The notes: generated by a model not told the origin, from the sequence alone. Counted from the first letter of the stretch, positions 18,463-28,955 are shown. The stretch: DNA of 63,171 nt from Janthinobacterium sp. ROICE36 (GCF_002869965.1 NZ_PEBS01000030.1:1-63171); one strand, 5' to 3'. Program-made: numbers and translations.

Positions 18463-19769
18463 TGTTTGGCCAGGCCAGCGTGCGCGCCGGCGCGCGCCGC
18501 CAGCCAGATGATGATGGACAGGCTGGTGGCGATGATGCACCAGTAAATATAGCGGAAATCGGCTGACGGTACGCTCGCCAGATAGCCCAGGAAGTAGCCG
18601 AGCGCAGAGGCGTTCAATGCCAGTATCTGGGTCTTTTCCAGCGATGGAGGCATGCGCCAGCCAAGCACCATCATGGCGATTGCCAACAGAAGCCAGGAAT
18701 ACGGTTTGAAGAGTTCTGCCAGCGGCGTGACTTGGCAGCCTTCGACATAGGCTTGCATCAGGTGCGCCAGTTTCGGATTGTCCAGTTTGATTCCCAATTC
18801 ATTGCCCATGATGCCTGGGTGCCAGGCATAGTAGGGTTCCAGCGTAGGCGAGCGCAGGAAATACAGGAATGCTCCGCCCTTGATCTGCAGGTACGGCAGA
18901 GGATGCTCGAGGATGGTCTTTTTCCATAAGGCATGGGCCTCCGTATGCGGCATGCCGGCAAACAGGCTGCCGCTAGGGTCGTAACCTTTGCGTACAAAGC
19001 ACATCGCCCGTTCATATTGGATAGGCATGGGTGAGCAAGCGGCATTATCTTCAGGCTTTACCCAAGGCATCAAGTTTTCGCCCGTCATGAAGGCGATCTT
19101 GGCCACTTCATCCCCCATCGTTAGTGTTTCAAAGTGTTTTCTCTCCGCATGCAGGACGTTGTAGCTGAGAACCGATGTGGCCAGGGGCAGGGTGGCGGAC
19201 AGCAGCACGCTCAAGATCGCCACTTGTACGACGGATCGTGTCGGCCAGAAGTAGCGCAGTGCATAATAGATGAGGGGCACGATGGCCAGGATCGCATTGT
19301 GCCTGACAGCGGACGCATAGAAAATGAAGGGGATGCCCAGGGCGGCCACGCGCCAGTTCTTCGTTTTCGTGTACAGCAGTCCCGTCGCCACGAGCAGGGC
19401 GAAGGCCATGCCCACGTCTTTCCACAGCACCCCGGCAAAGTTGACGACCCATGGCAGCAGGCACATGGCGGGAATCAGCAGAGCCCAGCCACGCTGTGGC
19501 ATATTGCCGTACCATATCAGGATGCCTGCCGCCAACAAGGCGAGGTGCAGCATCAGCAGGCTTTGCGGGCCAGAAACCAGATACATGCACAGATGCCACA
19601 CATAGGACATGATGGCGGGATTGCTATCCGTATAATACTGATTCAGTGCCGTCTTGTATTGCACCATGGAATCATATGACATGAAGCCGGGGGCAAAGCA
19701 GAACCAGATGACAGCCAGGACGATGGTTGTCAGGGCAATGGCCAAGGGAGTGAAAACCTGATTTTTCAT
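18459..19769 (-). CDS. Polytopic membrane protein, probable GT-C-type glycosyltransferase
   Basis: A 436-residue inner-membrane protein with about 10-11 helices and a long extracytoplasmic loop (about residues 210-330) rich in Tyr, His and Pro. The first loop after helix 1 contains GFMSYDSMVQYKTAL, an acidic motif in the place where GT-C enzymes carry catalytic Asp/Glu. I do not recognise a named family with certainty. It is the last gene of a minus-strand set with a polyprenyl-phosphate sugar synthase-like gene and a small flippase-like gene, the context of Gtr and Arn modification enzymes. It overlaps the end of the AlgX-like remnant by 4 bases, tail to tail. Confidence 0.65.
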   Translation of the reverse strand: MKNQVFTPLAIALTTIVLAVIWFCFAPGFMSYDSMVQYKTALNQYYTDSNPAIMSYVWHLCMYLVSGPQSLLMLHLALLAAGILIWYGNMPQRGWALLIPAMCLLPWVVNFAGVLWKDVGMAFALLVATGLLYTKTKNWRVAALGIPFIFYASAVRHNAILAIVPLIYYALRYFWPTRSVVQVAILSVLLSATLPLATSVLSYNVLHAERKHFETLTMGDEVAKIAFMTGENLMPWVKPEDNAACSPMPIQYERAMCFVRKGYDPSGSLFAGMPHTEAHALWKKTILEHPLPYLQIKGGAFLYFLRSPTLEPYYAWHPGIMGNELGIKLDNPKLAHLMQAYVEGCQVTPLAELFKPYSWLLLAIAMMVLGWRMPPSLEKTQILALNASALGYFLGYLASVPSADFRYIYWCIIATSLSIIIWLAARAGAHAGLAKH

Positions 19770-19830
19770 GGGTAACTTCAAATTCGAGCAAGAGAATGGA
19801 CCCGCACCGTGAGTGGCGGTAACAGTGTGC

Positions 19831-20169
19831 TTATGCCTTCGTTGCAACAAGGATGCCGACGATGATCAGCGCGACACCGATCATGTATTGGGTCTGGAAA
19901 CGCTCACCAAAGAGAAAATGGCTGCCGATCGGCACCAGCACGAAGGCCAGCGCCATCAGCGGGTAGATCCGGCCCAGTTCGACGCGCTGCAATACCCAGA
20001 CCCAGGCCAGCGTCGTCAACCCATAGAGGAAGATTGCCGCCGACAGTGCTGCCAGGGTTTTGACGGAAAAAAAGCTGCCGCTTTGCAGCAATCCATTGGC
20101 ACTGATTTTAAACAGGATTTGTCCGGCTGCAATGCCAAGCACACATAACAGGGCCACGATGTAAGTCAT
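19831..20169 (-). CDS. EmrE/ArnE-like small four-helix transporter
   Basis: A 112-residue protein made almost entirely of four transmembrane helices, with the DMT/EamA-like second half (ELGRIYPLMALAFVLVPIGSHFLFGE) seen in SMR pumps and in ArnE/ArnF lipid-sugar flippases. Placed between a DPM1-like glycosyltransferase and a polytopic membrane protein, it most likely flips a polyprenyl-phosphate monosaccharide rather than exporting drugs. The characteristic EmrE Glu in helix 1 is not seen: helix 1 (YIVALLCVLGIAAGQILFKI) has no acidic residue, which argues against proton-driven drug export. It lies 61 bases before the membrane protein gene, in the same direction. Confidence 0.72.
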   Translation of the reverse strand: MTYIVALLCVLGIAAGQILFKISANGLLQSGSFFSVKTLAALSAAIFLYGLTTLAWVWVLQRVELGRIYPLMALAFVLVPIGSHFLFGERFQTQYMIGVALIIVGILVATKA

Positions 20170-20282
20170 ACTTTATCTCCATAGAGTTGCTGGGACGCGC
20201 TGCCCGGTGCGCCGTATCCATCGCACGGACACAGTTTTCTGCCATTGCCTGCGTTTTCTCTGTCAGGCGATGCATCTAGCCT

Positions 20283-21257
20283 TCACTTCCTGCCACGCCG
20301 AATGCGATGGAATGGTTTTTTAGGGATCGAGCTGATATCGTGTCCGAGAAAGGCCAGTATTAATTGCAGGCCGATAATCACCGGCAAGCCTGACAGCATG
20401 ACTGTTCCTGCCGAAGCGGGCATAGCGTCATGTACGGAATGCAGCCATTGTGTCGCACCAAACACGCACCCGAAGGCAAGCATCAGAACACCGATGGGCA
20501 GTTCAATGGAGGCAATGGACAGGTCCCGCAAATAATAGTTGTAGAAAATACGTTTGAAGAAATTGCGCATATGTTTGGCAAAAAATTCAAGCACAACTTG
20601 GGAAACCTTCAGATTGCTGACTTCATCGCCGTATTTTGCATCCATGGGGATATCGGCGACGACTGCGCGCAATGTATTGAGGCGAAACAAGATATCAGTT
20701 TCAAAAAAATAACGCCGGCTGATTTTTTGCATCGGCAGGTGGCGTACCACCTCGCAGTGGATGGCGGTATAGCCGTTTGTCGGATCGAAGATGTCCCAAT
20801 AGCCGGAAGAGATCTTGCTCATGAAAGACAGGATTGCATTGCCAAAAAGACGCACCTTGGGCATGCTGCGCACGCTTTCCAGATCGTAGAAGCGGTTACC
20901 CTTGGTGTAGTCGGCTTCGCCAGCGACAATCGGAGCGATAAAGTCGGGAATGCATGCGGGATCCATCTGGCCATCGCCATCGACCTTGACGATGATATCC
21001 ATGCCATCGTCCAGTGCGGCGCGATAGCCAGTCATGACGGCGCCGCCGACGCCCTGGTTTTCGGCGTGGCGTAGCACGACCACGCGTTGGTCGCGGCAGT
21101 GCCGCTCCACTAGGTCGCCGGAGCGGTCCGGGCAGCAATCGTCGACGACGTAAATACGGCTCACCTCTGCGCCAATCTGAGCGATGACAGAAAGGATGTG
21201 CCTATCTACTTTGTAACTGGGTATGACGACCGCGATGGCCAAGCACTGTTTTGTCAT
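20283..21257 (-). CDS. DPM1/GtrB-like polyprenyl-phosphate glycosyltransferase
   Basis: A 324-residue GT2 enzyme: IAVVIPSYKVD at the N-terminus, YVVDDCCPD near residue 41, and VKVDGDGQMDP around residue 98 (the DXD motif of dolichol-phosphate mannose synthase-like enzymes). Two hydrophobic helices near the C-terminus (about residues 245-300) match the GtrB/ArnC layout. It should charge undecaprenyl phosphate with a single sugar for transfer in the periplasm. ATG 21257 is chosen because the homology starts there; the open frame upstream to 21455 overlaps trhO on the same strand and looks non-coding. First gene of the three-gene minus-strand set. Confidence 0.82.
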   Translation of the reverse strand: MTKQCLAIAVVIPSYKVDRHILSVIAQIGAEVSRIYVVDDCCPDRSGDLVERHCRDQRVVVLRHAENQGVGGAVMTGYRAALDDGMDIIVKVDGDGQMDPACIPDFIAPIVAGEADYTKGNRFYDLESVRSMPKVRLFGNAILSFMSKISSGYWDIFDPTNGYTAIHCEVVRHLPMQKISRRYFFETDILFRLNTLRAVVADIPMDAKYGDEVSNLKVSQVVLEFFAKHMRNFFKRIFYNYYLRDLSIASIELPIGVLMLAFGCVFGATQWLHSVHDAMPASAGTVMLSGLPVIIGLQLILAFLGHDISSIPKKPFHRIRRGRK

Positions 21258-21408
21258 TTTTTTATTACTTGTCTTTACTATGCATGGTGGCGTTTCCCGG
21301 AAGCGGGCAATAGCGTGAATTATGACATGCGCAGTTGGCACGCCTCTGGCGCGCTGGCGGGAGTGACGCTGTTGCGCGCCACCTAGCGCGCATGGGCAAG
21401 GCAGGGGG

Positions 21409-22290
21409 CTAGTTCTTGTTGCCGTAGCAATGCGGGCAAGACACCTCATACACATATTCCGGCGCCAGTTGCTGGCGCGGCGTGACGACTGCGCGGCAGA
21501 CGAAACATTGCACGGTTTCCGTCGGTTCCAGTTTCGGGTTCAGGGCCGTGCGGTAGTCGAAGACGAAGCAGTCGCCCGTATAGTGCTCGCCGCCCACTTC
21601 CTCGAAATATTTCAGGATGCCGCCGTCGAGCTGGTACACGCTGTCGTAGCCGATTTCCTTCATGTGGATGGCGGCCTTTTCGCAGCGGATGCCGCCCGTG
21701 CAGAAGGTGACGACGGTCTTGCCTTCCAGTTCATCCTTGTGCGCGGCGGCAACGGCCGGGAATTCTGTAAATTTGTCGATACGGTAATCCAACGTGTTGT
21801 TGAACGTCCCCACGTCCACTTCAAAGGCATTGCGCGTTTCCATCATGACCACGGGTTTGCCCGCGTCGTCGACGCCGGCATCGAGCCAGCGCTTGAGCGT
21901 ATGCGCGTCGACGGATGGGGCGCGGCCCAGTTCCGGCTTGATCAGCGGCATGCGCATGGTGATGATTTCTTTTTTCAGCTTGACCAGCATGCGCTTGTGC
22001 GATTGCTCATTCGACAAGCTTTCCTTCCATTCCAGATCGGCCAAACGCTCGTCGCTGCGGACCCAGGCGAGGAAGCTGTCGATATGTTCGCGCGTGCCCG
22101 ACAGGAACAGATTGATGCCTTCCGGCGTCAGCAGGATCGTGCCCTTCAGCGCCAGCGCCAGGCATTGCTCTTGATACAAGGGACGCATGGCTTCCGTATC
22201 GGCTAGCGTAATGAATTTATACGCTGCGATATTGACAAAAGTACTGGCGGCGGCGGAAACGGCGGGTGTGGCTTGCGTGATGGCTTGCAT
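21409..22290 (-). CDS. trhO: tRNA uridine(34) hydroxylase, rhodanese-like
   Basis: A 293-residue member of the YceA/TrhO family, which hydroxylates U34 of certain tRNAs using prephenate-derived/oxygen-dependent chemistry. An N-terminal acylphosphatase-like domain ([14 protein letters not shown], residues about 35-50) is followed by a rhodanese domain with the active-site Cys in [12 protein letters not shown], and a C-terminal tail with two CxxC pairs (CFVCR and CPHC). ATG 22290 gives the normal family N-terminus; an upstream extension in the same frame has no support. It is transcribed away from dnaE. Confidence 0.9.
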   Translation of the reverse strand: MQAITQATPAVSAAASTFVNIAAYKFITLADTEAMRPLYQEQCLALALKGTILLTPEGINLFLSGTREHIDSFLAWVRSDERLADLEWKESLSNEQSHKRMLVKLKKEIITMRMPLIKPELGRAPSVDAHTLKRWLDAGVDDAGKPVVMMETRNAFEVDVGTFNNTLDYRIDKFTEFPAVAAAHKDELEGKTVVTFCTGGIRCEKAAIHMKEIGYDSVYQLDGGILKYFEEVGGEHYTGDCFVFDYRTALNPKLEPTETVQCFVCRAVVTPRQQLAPEYVYEVSCPHCYGNKN

Positions 22291-22421
22291 GATGGCGATC
22301 GGCTTAGACTGAACAGCCGATATTATAAGCCCGAGAGGCCAGGTAGGATACCCGGTGCACACCCGCGACGCGGTAGAATAGACCCCATTGAATTTTGCAC
22401 GAAACGGTACACAGGATGGAA

Positions 22422-25400
22422 ATGGTTATGCAAGAGGCCGGCACTCCGGCAGGTTCACAGCAAGCGATGCAGCCCGGTCCTGCCTTCGTCCATTTGCGCG
22501 TGCACTCGGAGTACTCGATCGTCGATGGTTTGGTGCGCATCGACGATGTCGTCAAGGCTGCGGCGAAGGACAAGCAGGTGGCGCTGGCCGTCACCGACCT
22601 GTCGAACCTGTTTGGCATGGTCAAGTTCTACAAGGAAGCGCGCGGCAAGGGCATCAAGCCCATCGTCGGCGTCGACGTGTGGATCACGAATGACGACAAC
22701 CGCGAAAAGCCGTCACGTTTGCTGTTGCTGGCGAAGAACCGCATGGGCTATTTGCAACTGTGCGAACTGCTGTCGATGGCCTGGCTGACCAACCAATACA
22801 AAGGACGCGCCGAACTGCGCGTCGAGTGGCTGCAGGCGCTGGCGACGAATACCTACGAGCTGTACCCGGGCGAAAGCGCGGCGAATGGCTTGATCGTGCT
22901 GTCCGGCGCGCATTTCGGCGATGTCGGCATCGCCATCGAAAATGGCAATTTGGCGCTGGCCGAGCGCAACGCGCAGCGCTGGGCCGAGATTTTCCCTGGC
23001 CATTTTTATATTGAAATCCAGCGCGGCGGCCAGGCCAACCAGGAAGCGCAGGTGCGCCATGCGGTGGCCCTGGCAGCCAAGCTGGGTCTGCCCGTGGTGG
23101 CCACGCATCCCGTGCAATTCATTTCTCCTGAAGAATTTATCGCCCACGAAGCCCGCACCTGTATCGCCGAAGGCGAAATGCTGGCCAACGCCAAGCGGGT
23201 GAAACGTTTCAATGACAGCCAGCGCTTCCTGTCGCAGGCCGACATGGCGCAATTGTTTGCCGACCTGCCGGCCGCGCTGGCCAATTCCGTGGAAATCGCC
23301 AAGCGCTGCAACTTGACCTTGACGTTGGGCAAGCCGCAACTGCCGAATTTCCCCACGCCGCCCGGCATGACGATCGACGAGTTCCTCGTTGCCGAATCGC
23401 AGGCCGGCCTGGAAAAGCGGCTATTACAGCTGTATCCCGATCCCGAGCGCCGTGAAAAGGAGCGCCCGCGCTACGAGTCGCGTCTGAAGTTCGAGACGGA
23501 CACGATTTGCAACATGAAGTTCCCCGGCTACTTCCTGATCGTGGCCGAGTTTATCCAGTGGGCCAAGGAAAACGGCGTGCCCGTCGGCCCGGGGCGCGGT
23601 TCCGGTGCCGGTTCGCTGGTGGCGTATTCGCTGCTCATTACCGACCTTGATCCATTGCAGTACAACCTGCTGTTCGAGCGCTTTCTGAATCCTGAACGCG
23701 TCTCGATGCCCGACTTCGATATCGACTTTTGTCAGGAAGGGCGCGACCGCGTCATCCAGCACGTCAAGGATTTGTATGGCAAGGAGGCGGTCTCGCAGAT
23801 CGCCACCTTCGGTACCATGGCGGCCAAGGGCGCGATCCGCGACGTGGGCCGGGTGATGGATTTCGGCTACAACTTCTGCGACGGTATTTCCAAGCTGATT
23901 CCGTTCAAGCCGGGCAAGCCCGTGTCGATCGCCGACGCCATCGAGGAAGAGCCGCTGCTCAAGGAGCGCCTGGAAAACGAGGAAGAGGTCAAGCAATTGC
24001 TGGAGCTGGCGCAGCAAGTGGAAGGCATCACGCGCAATATCGGCATGCACGCGGGGGGCGTATTGATTGCCCCGGGCAAGCTGACAGACTTTTGCCCTCT
24101 GTACACGCAGGGCGGCGACTCGGGCGTCGTGTCGCAGTACGACAAGGATGACGTGGAAGCCGTCGGCCTGGTGAAGTTCGACTTTTTGGGTTTGACCACG
24201 CTGACCATCCTCGACCGCGCCGTGCGCTACATCAAGCAGCTCGATCCCGCGCAAGCCGATTTTGACCTGGCCACCTTGCCGCTGAACGACAAGCCATCGT
24301 ACGACTTGTTGACCAAGGCCAAGACCGTGGCCGTGTTCCAGCTCGAGTCGCGCGGCATGCAGGGCATGCTGAAAGATGCGCGTCCCGACCGCTTCGAAGA
24401 CATTATCGCGCTCGTGGCCCTGTACCGTCCCGGCCCGATGGACCTGATTCCCGACTTCTGCAAGCGCAAGCACGGCGAACGCTTCGATTATCCCGATCCG
24501 CGCACGGAAGCGATTCTGTCCGAAACCTACGGCATCATGGTGTATCAGGAGCAGGTGATGCAGATGGCGCAGATCGTCGGCGGCTACTCGCTGGGCGGCG
24601 CCGACATGCTGCGCCGCGCCATGGGCAAGAAGAAGGCCGAAGAGATGGCCGAGCACCGCGAGATCTTCCGCGCGGGTGCGGCCAAGGATGGCTTGACGGC
24701 GGCCAAGGCCGACGAGATCTTCGACTTGATGGAAAAGTTCGCCGGCTACGGTTTCAACAAATCGCACGCCGCCGCCTACGCCTTGCTGTCGTACCACACA
24801 GCTTACTTGAAGGCGCACCACACGGCTGCCTTCATGGCCGCCAACTTGTCGCTGGCCATGGACGACACGGACAAGATCAAGATCCTGGTGGAAGACGCGC
24901 TGGACATCTGCAAGCTGACCTTGTTGCCGCCGGATATCAATGAATCGGACTACCGCTTCACGCCGAGCGGCGCAGCGCCGTCCGTGAGTGGCAAGAAAGT
25001 CACGCAGATCCGTTACGGCCTGGGCGCCGTGAAGGGCTCGGGCCAGAACGCCATCGAAGCGATCATTGCCGCGCGCGAGGCCGGTGGGCCCTTCACCAGC
25101 CTGTTCGACTTCTGCAAGCGCGTGGATAAAAAGCAGATCAACCGCCGCACCATCGAGTCCTTGATACGCAGCGGCGCCTTCGACTGCCTGAAGGTCGACC
25201 GCGCCATCCTGCTCGCATCCGTGGCGTTCGCCATGGAATGCGCCGACCAGGCTGCCAAGGCGGCGAATCAGGTGAGCCTGTTCGGCGGCGACGACAGCGA
25301 CATGGTGGCGCCGCCCGAGTACGTCAAGGTGCCCGTGTGGACCGATAAACAGCGATTGACGGAAGAAAAGATCGCGCTGGGCTTCTACCTGTCCGGCCAT

Positions 25401-25967
25401 CTGTTCGATTCGTATGCGCCCGAGGCACGCCGTTTCGCGCGCACGAAATTGTCCGAATTGTCGCCATCGCGCGAACCGCGCATGATGGCCGGCGTCATCA
25501 CGGGCTTGCGCACGCAGATGACGCAGCGCGGCAAGATCCTCATCGTCACCCTGGACGACAAGAGCGGCACGGTGGAAGTGACGGTGTATGGCGAATTGTT
25601 CGATGCCAACCGGAAAATCTTCAAGGAAGATGAATTCCTGGCCGTCGTGGGCAAGGTGTCGGAAGACCGCTTTTCGGGCGGCTTGCGCATCACGGCCGAG
25701 AGCGCCTTCGATATCATCGCCGCGCGCGTGCAGTATGGCCGCCAGCTGGGCCTGACGTTGCCGGCCACCCTGGACGCCAAGCGCATCCGTGACGTAATCA
25801 TGCCGTACCGGGCCGAGACGGGCTTGCCGATCGCTGCGCGGGTCAGCCCGCAAGGCGTCAGTTGCGTGCTGCAGTTTGGGGATGAGTGGAAAGTGGCGCC
25901 ATCGGATGAATTGCAGATGGCGCTGGAGCAAATGCTGGGTGCGCAAGAGGTGGCGGTCGAATACTGA
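22422..25967 (+). CDS. dnaE: DNA polymerase III subunit alpha
   Basis: The replicative polymerase catalytic subunit, about 1181 residues, the normal DnaE size. The N-terminal PHP domain starts with [15 protein letters not shown]; the polymerase core contains [16 protein letters not shown] and [15 protein letters not shown] with the catalytic Asp residues; KSHAAAYA and the OB-fold segment ([15 protein letters not shown]...) follow. Three in-frame ATGs (22416, 22422, 22428) lie near AGGATGGA at 22413-22420; I use 22422, six bases after AGG, but the neighbours are equally possible. It stands alone, divergent from trhO, and ends at a strong terminator. Confidence 0.97.
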   Translation: MVMQEAGTPAGSQQAMQPGPAFVHLRVHSEYSIVDGLVRIDDVVKAAAKDKQVALAVTDLSNLFGMVKFYKEARGKGIKPIVGVDVWITNDDNREKPSRLLLLAKNRMGYLQLCELLSMAWLTNQYKGRAELRVEWLQALATNTYELYPGESAANGLIVLSGAHFGDVGIAIENGNLALAERNAQRWAEIFPGHFYIEIQRGGQANQEAQVRHAVALAAKLGLPVVATHPVQFISPEEFIAHEARTCIAEGEMLANAKRVKRFNDSQRFLSQADMAQLFADLPAALANSVEIAKRCNLTLTLGKPQLPNFPTPPGMTIDEFLVAESQAGLEKRLLQLYPDPERREKERPRYESRLKFETDTICNMKFPGYFLIVAEFIQWAKENGVPVGPGRGSGAGSLVAYSLLITDLDPLQYNLLFERFLNPERVSMPDFDIDFCQEGRDRVIQHVKDLYGKEAVSQIATFGTMAAKGAIRDVGRVMDFGYNFCDGISKLIPFKPGKPVSIADAIEEEPLLKERLENEEEVKQLLELAQQVEGITRNIGMHAGGVLIAPGKLTDFCPLYTQGGDSGVVSQYDKDDVEAVGLVKFDFLGLTTLTILDRAVRYIKQLDPAQADFDLATLPLNDKPSYDLLTKAKTVAVFQLESRGMQGMLKDARPDRFEDIIALVALYRPGPMDLIPDFCKRKHGERFDYPDPRTEAILSETYGIMVYQEQVMQMAQIVGGYSLGGADMLRRAMGKKKAEEMAEHREIFRAGAAKDGLTAAKADEIFDLMEKFAGYGFNKSHAAAYALLSYHTAYLKAHHTAAFMAANLSLAMDDTDKIKILVEDALDICKLTLLPPDINESDYRFTPSGAAPSVSGKKVTQIRYGLGAVKGSGQNAIEAIIAAREAGGPFTSLFDFCKRVDKKQINRRTIESLIRSGAFDCLKVDRAILLASVAFAMECADQAAKAANQVSLFGGDDSDMVAPPEYVKVPVWTDKQRLTEEKIALGFYLSGHLFDSYAPEARRFARTKLSELSPSREPRMMAGVITGLRTQMTQRGKILIVTLDDKSGTVEVTVYGELFDANRKIFKEDEFLAVVGKVSEDRFSGGLRITAESAFDIIAARVQYGRQLGLTLPATLDAKRIRDVIMPYRAETGLPIAARVSPQGVSCVLQFGDEWKVAPSDELQMALEQMLGAQEVAVEY

Positions 25968-25991
25968 CCGGCACCGCCCGGCGCATACAAT

Positions 25992-26027
25992 AAAGCCAAA
26001 CCGCAGACATGCTGGTTTGGCTTTTTT
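25992..26027 (+). terminator. Rho-independent terminator of dnaE
   Basis: GCCAAACC (25995-26002) pairs with GGTTTGGC (26014-26021), followed by six T. The A-run on the left arm would let it work in the other direction too, where the small convergent gene ends 4 bases away. Confidence 0.9.
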
Positions 26028-26030
26028 CGT

Positions 26031-26261
26031 TTACATGTCTTTCAGGCCCGTGATCGCATAGCCCTTGGCGGCGATCTGCTGGTGCGGCTGTTCGATATGG
26101 TAGTCGGGCAAGGCCTGGGCATCGTCGGCCACTTCGCTGGCGCGTACTTCGAGTTGCCAGTCGGTATTGGTCACTTCTTCAGGAATGATCTTTCCTTCCG
26201 GCACGGCGAGGTAGGAAAAAATGCCGTCGTGCTCGGCCCGGCGGTAGATGTCTACACGCAT
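26031..26261 (-). CDS. Small conserved-looking hypothetical protein (possibly DUF6139)
   Basis: A 76-residue, soluble, slightly acidic protein beginning MRVDIYRRAEHDG. It has no signal peptide, membrane helix or cysteine. It resembles a short domain of unknown function seen in Burkholderiales (I believe DUF6139, not certain). AGGAGG-like sequence precedes the ATG on the minus strand (CTAGGAGGCATTC just upstream), which strongly supports that it is translated. It converges with dnaE and shares its terminator. Confidence 0.65.
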   Translation of the reverse strand: MRVDIYRRAEHDGIFSYLAVPEGKIIPEEVTNTDWQLEVRASEVADDAQALPDYHIEQPHQQIAAKGYAITGLKDM

Positions 26262-26439
26262 GAATGCCTCCTAGTAAGCGTTGGGGGAACCGGTACACCG
26301 CAGTGCATACCGATAGTGCTAGCGTAACAGGATTACGTCGCGCACGGGTTGACGCGTGTGGCGCAAGCGGGAGGGCGGTGTGGCTAGTGACGGAGAGTCA
26401 CGACGCGGGGGCGGGGCATCGTGCTGTGGACAGGGCCGT

Positions 26440-27453
26440 TCAGGCGGCAGCGGAAACGTAGTCGTCGTCGTCGAGGCCGACTGATTGCCGTACATCGTTG
26501 GCCGCTGCCGCAGCGCCTGCCGTGGGGACCTGCACCGTGCTGCGATGGGCGTGGAAACCGCTACGCAGGCTGGCGATCATGGCCAGCGTCAGTTCGTGGC
26601 GTTTGCGTGCTTCCGAGCGTTTTTTTGAAGGAATTTCTTGCAGCGCAGGCAAGGGAAGGTCTTCGCACGCCAACTCAAAATCGCCATCCTGGCGCGCTTG
26701 CGCTCCCAGTTCTTGCCATAAGGCATTGTAGTCGGCGAACAAACGGCCTTTCTTGGCAGAGTGGTGCACGGCGCGGTTGATATTGCCGACAAGTAGCATT
26801 TTGCGGCAGCCGTGTTCGTGTCCCAACTGGCGTACCAGGCGCACCATCAGCGTCTTGGGACGCATGCCGTGCAGGTCGCGCGTTGCCTCGCGCACGCGGT
26901 GCGCGCTTTCCTGGCCTTTCGGGCCTTGCACGCAGCCGACGCTCACGCCCAAGGTGGCGCGCAGGGGACAACCGAAGAAAGAAAAGGCGATCGAATAGAG
27001 TACGTCGTCGTCATGCATCAGTTGCAGCACTATCTCGCCTTCGCGGTCCATGGGGTGCAGCGAACACAGTTGCAGGTGGTAAGGCGCGCCCGATTTTCCC
27101 GGTACCGTGCCGAGGCGCACGGGGCCGCGGGCCGCTTGGCTCATCAGCTTGCCCCAGCCTTGCTGCAAGATGAAGTGGTAGTGCTCGATCAGCAATTCCA
27201 CGCGCTGGCGGCAATTCAGTGTAAGGGTCACATAAGGCCGGTAGACCTTGTGGATCATGTGCGGATAAGCTTGTATCAGCTCATGAAAAACCGGATGCGA
27301 GTTCAGCAGTTGTAGCCAGAGGCGGGTTTGGCGCTGTTGCACGCGGGCGCGCAGATGCAGCTTGAACATTTCGCGCCAGCGGCGCATGCCGCTTGGCATC
27401 GCCATCAAGCCGTCAGACAGGGTAATAGTTGGCATCATCGTGCGCATGTCCAT
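26440..27453 (-). CDS. VirK/YbjX (DUF535)-family protein
   Basis: A 337-residue protein with the DUF535 core: HPMDREGEIVLQLM, FSFFGCPL, GVSVGCVQGPKG and KTLMVRLVRQLG are typical segments. VirK/YbjX proteins are cytoplasmic or membrane-associated and have been linked to virulence and envelope-stress phenotypes in enterics; the biochemical role is unknown. The C-terminal 40 residues are Ala-rich and acidic (DDDDY). ATG 27453 is one of several close Met codons (also 27447 and 27438). It follows the stress-protein gene by 31 bases on the same strand, probably one operon. Confidence 0.8.
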   Translation of the reverse strand: MDMRTMMPTITLSDGLMAMPSGMRRWREMFKLHLRARVQQRQTRLWLQLLNSHPVFHELIQAYPHMIHKVYRPYVTLTLNCRQRVELLIEHYHFILQQGWGKLMSQAARGPVRLGTVPGKSGAPYHLQLCSLHPMDREGEIVLQLMHDDDVLYSIAFSFFGCPLRATLGVSVGCVQGPKGQESAHRVREATRDLHGMRPKTLMVRLVRQLGHEHGCRKMLLVGNINRAVHHSAKKGRLFADYNALWQELGAQARQDGDFELACEDLPLPALQEIPSKKRSEARKRHELTLAMIASLRSGFHAHRSTVQVPTAGAAAAANDVRQSVGLDDDDYVSAAA

Positions 27454-27484
27454 GATAAAGAGAGAACGTCCAAGCCGTTTTGGC

Positions 27485-28045
27485 TCAGACGGGTACCGGG
27501 CTGCTGACGCCCTCGTGGTTTGCCAGCAAGATGGTGGTGCTGCGGGTGCTACGCGCCAGCCGGGCGGCCAGTCCGCCCGAAAAATGACGGGGCCAGCCGC
27601 TGTGCCTGTGCGCGGGCAAGATAACTTCGTGGCAACCCAGCAGTTCAGCCGTGTCGAGTATCGTGAACAGCAACTCGCCGGCAAAAATATGGGTGCTGAA
27701 GGCGAGATGAGAACGGCTCAGGTAGAGTCCCGCCTCGTGCATCATCTGCTGCGTAGCCAGGTCCAGCACATGGCAGTCGCTGGCGCTATGCTGCGGCAAG
27801 CCATCGGCCTGGTAAGGCAGCGCCGGTGTCACGTGCAGCAGGCTGACGCGAACCTTGATGCCCCATTCCTGCAAGCGCCTGGCGTAGCGCGCACCGTAGA
27901 TGATGTCGCTGGCGCGTTTGACTGGCAAGAGCAGCTGCAGGGTATCCTGCTCCGGCTTGCCGCCCGTGTATTCGCCCTCGGCGCTGTCGTGGGCGCGGTG
28001 GGGTTGCGGGGCAGGGCGCGATGCATGCATGGAAGCGATGGCCAT
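27485..28045 (-). CDS. UspA-like universal stress protein
   Basis: A 186-residue protein with one UspA-type domain from about residue 35: LQLLLPVKRASDIIYGARYARRL at the start and ILPAHRHSGWPRHFSGGLAARLARST near the end, the latter resembling the G-x2-G-x9-G(S/T) ATP-binding loop in weakened form. The first 30 residues are a low-complexity extension. It is probably cotranscribed with the VirK/YbjX-like gene. Function beyond stress response cannot be told. Confidence 0.7.
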   Translation of the reverse strand: MAIASMHASRPAPQPHRAHDSAEGEYTGGKPEQDTLQLLLPVKRASDIIYGARYARRLQEWGIKVRVSLLHVTPALPYQADGLPQHSASDCHVLDLATQQMMHEAGLYLSRSHLAFSTHIFAGELLFTILDTAELLGCHEVILPAHRHSGWPRHFSGGLAARLARSTRSTTILLANHEGVSSPVPV

Positions 28046-28133
28046 AGTCGAAAAACCATGTCATGTTATCCATGCCCTCACCCCCTGTAAATTGGCGAAA
28101 CAGCGTACGGGTTCCCCTTATGCCGCCCCGGTT

Positions 28134-28955
28134 TTAATAGCGGTAGGTGACATACACGGCGCCGATCGGGGATGTCTTGCGCTGCACGATGGGGCTCTTG
28201 GCCGCGTCGCCCATGCGGTGCTCGACGCCGACCAGGGTATTGATACCCCAGCGTGCATCGAAGCGGTGCTCCCAGTTGACGGTGGCCTGCGCTTCATAGA
28301 AACCACCCTTGGGCGTGTATTGCTTGAACGAAGTATTTGCGGCCTGGGTGGCCGTCACGCCATACATGGTCTGTACGTACTTGCGCTCGCCCCAGCCCAG
28401 CTGGCCGCCTATGTTCACGCTGTCTTGCTGCGCCCCCTTGGCATCGGCGCGGCCGTAGATCTGGCCTGTCGCGCCGAAATGCACGTTCGCGCCATTTTCG
28501 CGATTCGACAGGGGAATGTCGCTCGACACGCTCAGCGACAGGCCCGGCAATGGCGAATAACCCGCGCTCAGCAGGGCGCTGGCGTTGCCCTTGACTTCAC
28601 CCATGCCCTTCAGATAATCGCTGCCGCCGAAACCGTTGATACCCGTGCGCTTGTGGTCTTCGCGTTTGCCGCGGTAGCCCAGTGCGGCGCTATAGCTGAG
28701 GGGGCCGGCCTGGCCGCCATAGCCGATACCGCGCGAAGTGCTGATGAACAGGCCATTGGCCATGGCGTAATCGAGGATGATCAGCGGCGAGGCCGACAAT
28801 TTTTCGGAGCCGGAATAGCTGGACACGGCAGCGACGCCGCCGCCGATGGTGAAGACATTTTCCGCCGCCGGGTCCGCCGCTGCAGCTGCCAGGGGGTTCA
28901 AGCTCAGGCCGCAGGCCAGTGCCAGCGAGGTCAACAAGGTTGTAGGTGCGTGCAT
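28134..28955 (-). CDS. MipA/OmpV-family outer membrane protein
   Basis: A 273-residue protein with a clear signal peptide (hydrophobic residues about 8-24, cleavage around ALAAAA-DPAAE) and alternating beta-strand patterns ending in Tyr (VYVTYRY), as for a small outer-membrane barrel. MipA/OmpV members serve as scaffolds for murein enzymes or are induced by antibiotics, metals or osmolarity. It is divergent from an OmpR-type response regulator whose start is 157 bases away, so that regulator probably controls it. Confidence 0.87.
   Translation of the reverse strand: MHAPTTLLTSLALACGLSLNPLAAAAADPAAENVFTIGGGVAAVSSYSGSEKLSASPLIILDYAMANGLFISTSRGIGYGGQAGPLSYSAALGYRGKREDHKRTGINGFGGSDYLKGMGEVKGNASALLSAGYSPLPGLSLSVSSDIPLSNRENGANVHFGATGQIYGRADAKGAQQDSVNIGGQLGWGERKYVQTMYGVTATQAANTSFKQYTPKGGFYEAQATVNWEHRFDARWGINTLVGVEHRMGDAAKSPIVQRKTSPIGAVYVTYRY

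Noticed and set aside
23424..25946. 840-residue open frame antisense to dnaE
   Set aside because: Long antisense frames are expected in GC-rich genes with strong third-position bias; the His/Gln/Arg-rich translation has no motif.
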